Assembly (NCBI RefSeq): GCF_027943255.1
Contig: NC_072897.1
Location: 44,366,044 to 44,430,043 of the forward strand
Source of the DNA: Anastrepha obliqua
Taxonomy: Eukaryota; Arthropoda; Insecta; Diptera; Tephritidae
Reading direction: 5' to 3'
DNA: 64,000 nucleotides
Position numbers and translations under genes: made by a program. The first letter of the stretch is position 1, and the number at the start of each line of letters is the position of its first letter. Shown here piece by piece: positions 56,778 through 64,000 of this stretch. The notes beneath the pieces are model-generated. The model was not told the DNA's origin. It worked only from the letters and a program-made list of their open reading frames with translations, and searched no databases.

Positions 56778-59009
56778 TCATGTCCCGTAATCCAGCATAG
56801 TGTTTCCTAACGTGTTTAGAAGGTTTAGGCAATCATTTACCAATTTAGAGGTGATAGTTGTTGATAGAAGGGCTTTTAGAGCCGCTTGGCTATCTGAAAG
56901 TATGTAGATGTGAGTACCTCTCATTTTCCTTTTAAGGCTTTCTCTCACACATATTTCAATGGCATGTATTTCTGCCTGGAATATTGTTGGGTAGGATCCC
57001 ATCGGAATCGATTTTTTGAATTTGGGCCCATTGATTCCTGCCCCTGTTCTACCATTTTCCAATTTAGACCCATAAGTAAACCATAGCTGGGAGCCAGGTT
57101 TGAAAGTGATAGAGTTAGTTCTCCAGTCTGTTCGTTCATTGATTATAACTTGGAAGTTCCTGAAGAGTATTGGTTTGGGTGATAGTATATCATCCCTATG
57201 AAGAATGGGACTATGTAGGAAGTCTTCTAAGATCTTTAAATGTCCTTTCATATCCCCACTTTTAAGTTCAGATATACCTTTTATTCTTAAGGCACTCGAG
57301 CGAGTTTCCCTTTCAATAAGAATTGGAAGCGGTGGTATGTTCAGGAGCACACCCAATGCATCCGTGGGACATGTTTTCATAGCCCCTGTAATACCAACAC
57401 ATATCAGGCGATGCAGTTTGCTTAATTCGTTTGCTGCCTTTCTTTGCTTGACCTTGAGCCACCACGCTAAGGATGCATAAGTGACTATGGGTTTCACAAC
57501 TGTGGTGAATGTCCAGAAGGTCATTCTAGGGTTTTGTCCCCATGTCTTACCAAAAAGCCTTGTACAGGCAAAGAATGCCCTTGTGGCTTTCGAAGTAACT
57601 CTCTCAATATGGGAATTCCACGTAAGCGTTTTGTCAAGACTGACGCCCAGATAGTTCGCTTCTGTCGAGAGTTCAAGTGTTGTTCCATTAAGGGTCGGAC
57701 ATTTGAGATTTATGTTCCTTCTCCCAGTAAACGGTACAAGTGTTGTTTTGGATGGGTTGATGGAGAGCCCTTTTTCCGTGCACCATTTGTTTATTATTGT
57801 AAGGGCTTGCTGCATGCGATCCGAAATGGTTTCCTCATGCCAGCCTAATACATAAACTACTAGGTCATCAGCGTAACCCTGAGTGTGAAATCCTAGGTTA
57901 TTCAGTTTGTGGGGAAGTTCATCTATGACTAGAGTCCACAAAAGAAGAGAAAGTACGCCACCTTGAAGGCAACCTCTTGTGGCTTTAATAGATTTGATTG
58001 TTCCTCCTAGTTCGGTTCTGATCGTCCTAGATTTCAGCATGAATATTGTCCATATAGTGATGGGTTCAGGTACCTCCTTTAGAGATAGGGCATTATAGAT
58101 TGCCTCATAGGAGGTGTTATCAAAAGCTCCTGATATGTCAATAAATGCACATAGAGCTATCTGTTTGGACTCAATAGCCTTTTCAATAACTGTTACCAGG
58201 CTGTGTATTGCAGTCTCAGTGGATTTTCCCTGTTGATAGGCAAATTGAAGTCGATGCAGTGGGAATTTAGCTAGATTGTTTTCCCTAATATACTTATCAA
58301 CTATCTTTTCCATTGTTTTGAGGAAAAATGAGCTGAGACTAATTGGTCTGTATGATTTAGGCAATTGTTCGGGTTTTTCCCCTATCTTTGGGATAAATAC
58401 GACCTTAACCTCAGCCCATTTTGTAGGCAAATATCCTAGCAGTAAGCTTGCTTTGTATAGTCTGGTCAAATTAGGGATAATATGGTGTGCACCCTGCTGT
58501 AAAAGACAGGGGAATATCCCATCAGGACCAGGAGATTTGTATGGGCTGAATGTTGATATCGCCCATTGTACCCGCTTTTCATGGAATAGCTTGTTTGCTA
58601 GTTTTAAGTTCTCAGCACCCGCAGATGTAGTAGTTTCTGCCGGTATAGAGATCTCGTCTAGCACAAGTGATCCAGGGAAGTGAGTGTCCAGCAGAAGTTG
58701 ACTGGTTTCCTCTGGATTCCTTGTGTAGCTTCCGTCTGGCTTATTCAGGGTACTAATGCCGTTTGAGTGATCTTTTAGTAGGGCTTTTTGGATATGAATA
58801 GCATCCGGAAGACTACAGATCTTTTCACAGTGATTCCTCCAAGTAGCCCTTTTAGATTTCCTCAATTCTTTATTGTAGTTGGTTAGGGCTGTTGAGTAGG
58901 AGGACCAGTCCCCCATTGCTTTAGCTCTATTCCATAGGGTTCTTGTTTCTTTACGCAGGTTGGAAAGTGTACTATTCCACCAAGGAACATTTCTTTGTAG
59001 CTTTTTCAC
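56778..59009 (-). pseudogene. LINE reverse transcriptase and RNase H, long open frame
   Basis: 743 codons from the first Met (59009). Order: basic pre-RT region with WRNHCEKICSLPDA; fingers SPGPDGIFPCLLQ; palm motif A AFIDISGAFDNTSYEAI; motif B GCLQGGVLSLLLW; motif C YADD (about 57870-57860); thumb with NYLGVSLDKTLTWNSHI. RNase H starts at WFTYGSKLENG near 57085, where the usual first catalytic Asp is Tyr, and goes on with FQAEIHAIEI and SDSQAALKAL before stopping early at 56778. RT therefore looks complete, while RNase H has lost an active-site residue and its end. Confidence 0.87.
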
Positions 59010-59878
59010 TTTTACTGGGCAACTTTCGTGAAACGCAGATATAATGTTTGAATGTAGTTCGTTCGATCCGAACTCAAGCTCAGATATAAGCTGAATGTGA
59101 CGCCTAGAGCACTAAATAGAAGTGAAAGTAGTCCCAATTAGTTTTTCTGGGGTTTCTGTAAATTGTCATTTGTGGAATCTAATATGTCTGTGATCCGACA
59201 TAGATGTTTCCTCTGACACATGCCAATTTGAGACTTCGGACAAAACATTATGGCTAGAGAGAGTGATGTCAAGGACTTCTCCTCTGATTGAATTAATGAA
59301 TGTAGGTTCGTTGCCTCGATTTAGGATAGATATATTATATTATACCTAAGTAGAAATTCAAGAGGGTACTCACCTCTTGGATTAATGTTTGTGCTCCCCC
59401 ACGCTGTGTGGTGCGCATTTGCATCACAGCAGAGGATCCACCGGAGACGTTTTTGCTGACAATATTCCACCAGGGCTATAACCTCCCTTGTTTGAGCAGT
59501 GACCTCATCTCCTGGAAGGTAGGCGGAGGCAAGTACTACCTCATGCTCACCTTTGCTCGTTGGCACTTTTACCCAAATCGCCACCAGGTCTTCTGTAATA
59601 AACTGTGATATTGGGATAAAGGTTAGTTGATTATTTATTATCAACGCCGCTCTGGGACGGTCTTTGTTAGCAGCATATATCAACTTACCGTTTACGCTCT
59701 GGAGTCCCAGAACGACTCCTTTACGTACCCATGGTTCTTGAAAGAAAGCTACATCCAAGAGTTCTTGGTTAAATCTCCTCGTAAGCACGTCCGAGGCTGC
59801 TTTTGCGTGATGGAGATTTATTTGAAGGCATCCGAGTTGCCTTCTGGTGTTGTAAGATTTTCGCTTTGGCCAGGTCAT
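59010..59878 (-). pseudogene. LINE endonuclease domain
   Basis: The frame 59878-59321 starts near LQINLHHAKAASDVL, the usual opening of the endonuclease, and contains FFQEPWVRKG (Glu), ASAYLPGDE and CCDANAHHTAWGS (Asp/Asn), with PRGE near its end. It stops at 59321. The C-terminal active-site text (SDHRHIRF, about 59205-59180) is in another frame in 59320-59010. An APE-like nuclease that would nick target DNA; broken by a frame change near 59325. Confidence 0.8.
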
Positions 59879-59930
59879 CTAGTGATCCTTCGTTTGGCAA
59901 TGGTTGCCTTTTTCTTGCCTCGGTTGCTTT

Positions 59931-61311
59931 TCAGCAGGACTGCTTCCTCAGCGGACATCTGATCCCCTCTTCGGTCCTTGTTGTGGCTGTGCGCTTTTTT
60001 ATAAGCCTGCAGCGGGGGTCGCATGCGAATACCCTCGGCCACGTTATGGCGCCATGTGCCGGATGTTGTTGGCTTTTCAGCCTCGTGTCTGGAGCAGCTG
60101 GCCTTATCAAAGTTCCCGCTTCCTCAGAGCTTTGTTTCGCCGAGGGTTCAGAATCCTTTTCGGTAACCTTGGACGGATCAATCGGGCCTTTAGATTTTGG
60201 TCGAAGTTGGGTTTTACCGAACCCGTAGTTCAGCCAGTTGTTGGATGTCTTTATGACTTCTGCGGAGATTGGGTCGATAGCAATGGTAATTTCTACCACA
60301 GTACCCTTGCGCACTCTGTTGAGCACCCGCCAGTCATTTGTGTTGAGGCCCTCGTTTTGGCCATCAAGGAGGCTAATAATATCCTCAGTTGAGGTGCTGT
60401 CCAATTCTGGAAAGTGGCCAACGAAGATTTGTGGGCGCGGTATATCCGCCTCCTGCACAATCTTCAGCTGTGCATCTTTCCACGCCTTCAGCTTAGGAAC
60501 TACTTCCTTTAGCCAATTAGCCGTATCATCGCAGCCGCGTGATATAACTATATATCCTGGGCGAAAGGTGCAGCTATTAAATTTGGGCTTTGCAGCACCA
60601 GTCTGCTTTTTCCTTATGGCCTCCAGGATAGCATGTTGTATGGCCGTTAGTTTTTCCGTCGACCAATACTGTAGTTGGATAGTCAGGAGGAATTATTCCC
60701 AACTTCGTGCTACACGCCGCGTCTTTGTAAGACATTTTTGTTGAGTCTACCTTGACTTCTGGATTAGGCACTGCTGCCTTTGGTCCTTCCATTTCGGTAG
60801 TCTCTTCTGCCTTTTTTCCAACGCTAGAGCTCCCCTGTAAATTGGCACGCTTAGTGGAGCTTTGCTTTGGCGTGGTGCTGCTGGAGCGTTGTCGCTTCAG
60901 ATCAGCTGGTTTTTGAGCCAACTCTCTTGCCTCGTCAATGCTGTAATCTTTTCTCAAGAAGTACTTTAGGCGCTTTCTGGCGGCACCGCACAGCCGCACC
61001 TTGTCTTCGTCCTTTCTTCCTGAGTCACGAGTGGGAGAAGGTCATAGTTTCTCCTCTTCCTCTGGTGATATGGTAGAGGCTTTGCCATCTGGGCCCAGGG
61101 CCATGTCGTCAACTTTCATATCCGTGATTTCGCTGACAGTTGGAGGGCATTGTTTGCCCTTAGCTGCCTGCGATGTTGTTGGTAGTTCGGCACTGTTTAC
61201 CGAAAGGTCGTTATCGATATGGTTTATATTAGGCACTCCTGCCTTTTTTAATGAATTGTTTGACTCTGCCATGTGGTCCCACGAGTGAAGGGGAAGGGAA
61301 GGTCGAGCCAT
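59931..61311 (-). pseudogene. LINE ORF1 protein (DUF4780-like), broken
   Basis: Three frames on -: 61311-61042 (acidic start, MARPSLPLHSWDHMAESNN), 60999-60577 (basic and Ser/Lys-rich, with KKAEETTEME) and 60458-59931. The last contains the DUF4780-like fold (PQIFVGHFPEL, DWRVLNRVRKGTVVEITIAIDP, NWLNYGFGKTQLRP) and a charged tail. Similar in plan to the ORF1 at 9187 but clearly a different family. The frame changes lie near 61042-60999 and 60577-60458. It would bind element RNA if intact. Confidence 0.72.
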
Positions 61312-61559
61312 GACAGTGCCCCGGTGTCGCGGTAAGACTAATTACAACCAGAGGGCGCCCAATATCTGGAGGTCACCGTTATAAGACACACTTACGTAGT
61401 GCCATTTCTCCTATAGGCACGGTTCGAATTACACCTAGGATTACGGGTTTTTTCGAGTTATGCCTCTCTAGATCCGCCATTTTTGGTTAAAAGCAGGGGC
61501 ACCTCGTGCAGGAGTGGCATTCTACCACAATGGTCGGTCTTTAGGCTACTGGCACAACT

Positions 61560-62510
61560 GCCACACGCCTCTGTGTGCATTCCCCCAAGAAGCAACGTAC
61601 ACTTCACCCCCAGGAATCAATTTACTTTTGCTCGAAATGACCACCTTTTGCTTTGACTATGGCCTTGAGACCGTCCACAAACGAATCCCAAGCTGCCGGA
61701 ATGTGACTTGCAGGTATTTGGCCCACTCGCAGGCAATGGCTTTTTACAGCTCCTCCAGACTGGTGAATCTTTTAGTTCGGACCTTACTCTCCAAAATGAC
61801 CAAAAAAAGTAGTCCATCGGATTCGTGTCTGGTGAATTTGAGATCCATTGTGAGGTTGTTATTAAGTTCGGAACGTTGTTTTTTAGTCATTCTTGGTTAA
61901 ATCGAGCTTTGTGAGACGGTGCCGAGTTCTGTTGAGACGTCCATGGTCTGCCACCGAAGTGATTGTCTGCCTACGATTGCGGTTACAACGACCCAAACCA
62001 TTACCTGTGGCGGGTGCTGCCTACTGGTGGCCAATCGATGGCTCAAATGAACGGTCGGTCAAATAAACCCTATCGTTTTGGGGGATTACGAATTGCTCAA
62101 TTTCAAAAATTTTCTCGTCAGAAAACACAATGTTCGAAAATTTACCAGTTTCGGCCAAGCGAAGCAACTCCTTCGCTCTCTAAAGTCTGACTTGTTGCTG
62201 CTTTCGTGTGAGATCATGCGCCTTTTGGATTTTGTAAGGCTTGACTTTGAGATCATTTTTCAGTATACGGCGGATGCTGGATCAGATATTTTCTGTTCTT
62301 TCACCATTTGATTGGCACTTCGTCGGGAATTTCGCTCAAGTCGCTTCTTCACTTTTTGATTCATTTCACGTGTCGTTGCACTCCTTTGATGACCAACTCC
62401 ATGACGTTTCGCAATGCTACCAGTAACCTTGTAACGAGTAATGGTGCGATAAACAAAAACTTTATTTATAGGTGATCGAGCTCATGAACAATCGCTCGTT
62501 ATGATTTTCC
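61560..62510 (-). pseudogene. IS630/Tc1-like transposase remnant, - strand
   Basis: On -, from the right: KKVKKRLERNSRRSANQM (second helix-turn-helix, about 62370-62310), KISDPAYTEK, KPYKIQKAHD-like text (about 62230), an FSDE/FEHCVF region (about 62130), then SNSPDTNPMDYFFWSFW (third catalytic Asp, about 61850-61800) and a C-terminal tail. Frames change many times and the middle catalytic Asp region is not clear. It looks like a Tc1-superfamily member distinct from the mariners here. Ends not found. Confidence 0.68.
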
Positions 62511-62519
62511 AGCCAACTA

Positions 62520-63461
62520 AAGGGTGATTTTTTAGCTATTATCTTTTTAAGCAGTTGGTTTAAACAGCTGACGCACGTTTCGTGTTTTGTTTCACTGTCA
62601 AACATCTTCAGTTTGGTCTATAATTTAACCATGAATCGTCTTACAAACAAACAACGCTTGCAAATCATTGAATTTTATTATAAAAAGGCGTGTTCTGTTA
62701 AGAAAGTTTAAGATCCACTTTTTTATCGAAAAATTGTGTTCAGCGACGAAGCTCATTTTTGGATCAATGGGTACGTAAATAAGCAGAATTGTCGATTTTG
62801 GAGTGAAGATCAGCCAGAAGAATTGCAAGAGCTACCAATGTATCCCAGTTTGGTGTGGTTTATGGGCTGGAGGTATCATTGGACCGTACTTCTTCAAAGA
62901 TGATGCGAATTGTAACGTAACTGTAAATGGTGAGCGCTACCGCGAAATGATATCCAACTTTTTTTTTGCCCAAAATGCAAGAGCTTGACTTGCATGACAT
63001 GTGGTTTCAGCAAGACGGTGCCACATGCCACACAGCACGCGTAACAATGGACTTGTTGAGAGGCGAGTTCGGTGAACATTTTATTTCACGTTCGGGACCT
63101 GTAAATCTGTCAGTTGGCCACCCAGATCGTGCGATATAACGCGTTTAGATTATTTTTTGTGGGGCTATGTTAAAGCTCATGTCTATTCAGACAAGCCTGC
63201 TTCAACTAACGCATTGGAAGACAACATTAAAGCATTTATATGTGAGATACCGGCGAAAACATTGGAAAGAGTATGCCAAAATTGGACTAAGCGGATGTAC
63301 CAATTAAGGTGCAGTCGCGGTCAACATTTGCATGAAATAATCTTCAAAACATTAAATTATATTGACTGTACTATCGATTTAAATAAAAATTTCCTGCATT
63401 TTTCTGAATTTTACGTGTGTTTTTTGAAAAACTTTCACATAGCTCTTAAAAAATCACCCTT
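62520..63461 (+). mobile_element. Mariner with intact ends and TA duplication, transposase broken
   Basis: 942 bp, with TA at 62518-62519 and 63462-63463. The ends AAGGGTGATTTTTTA match each other inverted. Transposase starts at ATG 62632 (MNRLTNKQRLQIIEFYYKK). A deletion with a stop then jumps straight to FYRKIVFSDEAHFWINGYVNKQN (first Asp, about 62735-62790), then AGGIIGPYFFKDDAN, WFQQDGATCHTA (second Asp, about 63003-63038), a damaged third-Asp region and DYFLWGYVKAHVYSDKPAS in 63157-63489. A T9 run near 62959 marks one frame shift. Confidence 0.88.
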
Positions 63462-63463
63462 TA

Positions 63464-64000
63464 TAATGCAATCACACTATTGCGTTTGAAACCCATTACT
63501 GATTTTATTTTTTCACGTTTACTCTCGGCAAAATGCCTTTACTCTCCGCGCGCTTGTAAACAATACTCTTGACGGTAATTTAACAAACAAACATACAGCT
63601 AATACCCGTGCATTAGCTGCGCGAGCGGTCTGAAGTTGGTTCCACTTCGAGTTCCGAACCCCGTACACAAAAATAAGAAACAAATATGAAATAGCTATAA
63701 AAAAAGGAGAAATTACATGAAGAAATAGACTTATGAAAGTAAGATCCGAGAGAGAAATGAATATAGATTACAAAATAATAGGTATATAGATATACTGATA
63801 ATAAGAAAATATAAAATAAATTTCATGAGTGTTTTATGTCAAGTATAAAGCTTATCCAAAACTCAATAGAAAATGTCGGATTAACCATTATCATAGAAAA
63901 TAGGTGTTTCGTTTTGAAATTTCGTTAAATATGAGCCAAAGAATTATTTTCAGCGTGTAAAGTATATATCTGATTTTGATATAATAATATTAGTCCAAAA
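63464..64000. other. No recognisable gene
   Basis: AT-rich apart from a short GC-richer patch near 63600-63660. No frame with known motifs. It may be old repeat or the true flanking DNA. Confidence 0.5.

Larger units (their letters stand above)
56206..61440 (-). mobile_element. I/LOA-like LINE, near full length, - strand
   Basis: Read on -, the order is ORF1 (61311-59931, in pieces), endonuclease (59878-59010), RT and RNase H (59009-56778), C-terminal Cys segment (56536-56282), then a 3' end with a TAA repeat (plus-strand TTATTATTATTATTA about 56207-56221). TAA tails and an RNase H domain are typical of I-group LINEs. It is the longest and best-kept LINE of the window, with one 743-codon open stretch. 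The 5' edge near 61440 is approximate, and no target duplication was found. Confidence 0.85.

Noticed and set aside
59408..60744. Plus-strand frames of 66-168 codons opposite the LINE ORF1 and endonuclease
   Set aside because: Antisense shadows; the - strand frames carry the recognisable LINE motifs.
63600..63660. GC-richer patch as a possible tRNA or regulatory site
   Set aside because: No cloverleaf or known box could be fitted by eye.

Overview
This window is a pure transposable-element landscape from an insect genome. I see no convincing host gene, rRNA, tRNA or CRISPR array. The mixture (Bel-Pao and env-bearing Ty3/gypsy errantivirus LTR elements, I/LOA-like LINEs with RNase H and TAA-repeat tails, several mariner families and a Transib) fits a higher dipteran. 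I cannot name the species; a tephritid-like fly is only a guess.

Positions 1-49358 are a head-to-tail array of five Bel-Pao units (A-E, all on +) that share single LTRs: unit A (cut by the window edge)-LTR 4144-4702-unit B-LTR 17977-18524-unit C-LTR 27924-28471-unit D-LTR 42008-42536-unit E-truncated LTR 48923-49358. Every unit visible at a given site carries the same lesions: a broken zinc-knuckle region, the same reading-frame changes in the RT/RNase H part, and the same amber stop inside integrase. Units B-E also carry the same deleted mariner in the leader. The array therefore grew by duplication of an already dead element, not by new retrotransposition.

Younger insertions decorate the array. 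A deleted mariner sits in unit A (2222-2764). A Transib (the transposon group related to the RAG1 V(D)J recombinase) lies at the same site, with the same 5-bp target duplication, in units B (6553-12938) and C (20394-23109); units D and E keep the empty site. A LINE (9187-12840, 11-bp target duplication) landed in the unit B Transib only. An errantivirus (34995-41719, - strand, CGCG duplication, gag-pol-env, all broken) landed in unit D. The most striking point is that the two Transib ends share a heptamer-like terminus and a GGCCAAAAAT box, separated by 12 bp at the left end and 22 bp at the right end. This recalls the 12/23 layout of RAG recombination signals.

Positions 49359-64000 are an older graveyard. 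It holds a LINE RNase H tail (49359-49948), a Tc1-like fragment (50241-50480), a LINE RT fragment (51485-52070), a decayed LINE (52120-53870) with a mariner next to it (53923-54813), another mariner remnant (55260-55920), a large - strand LINE (56206-61440), a - strand IS630/Tc1-like transposase remnant (61560-62510) and a mariner with both ends and TA flanks (62520-63461). No element in the window looks able to move by itself. The density, nesting and mixed orientation suggest pericentromeric heterochromatin or a piRNA-cluster-like locus, which is inference only.
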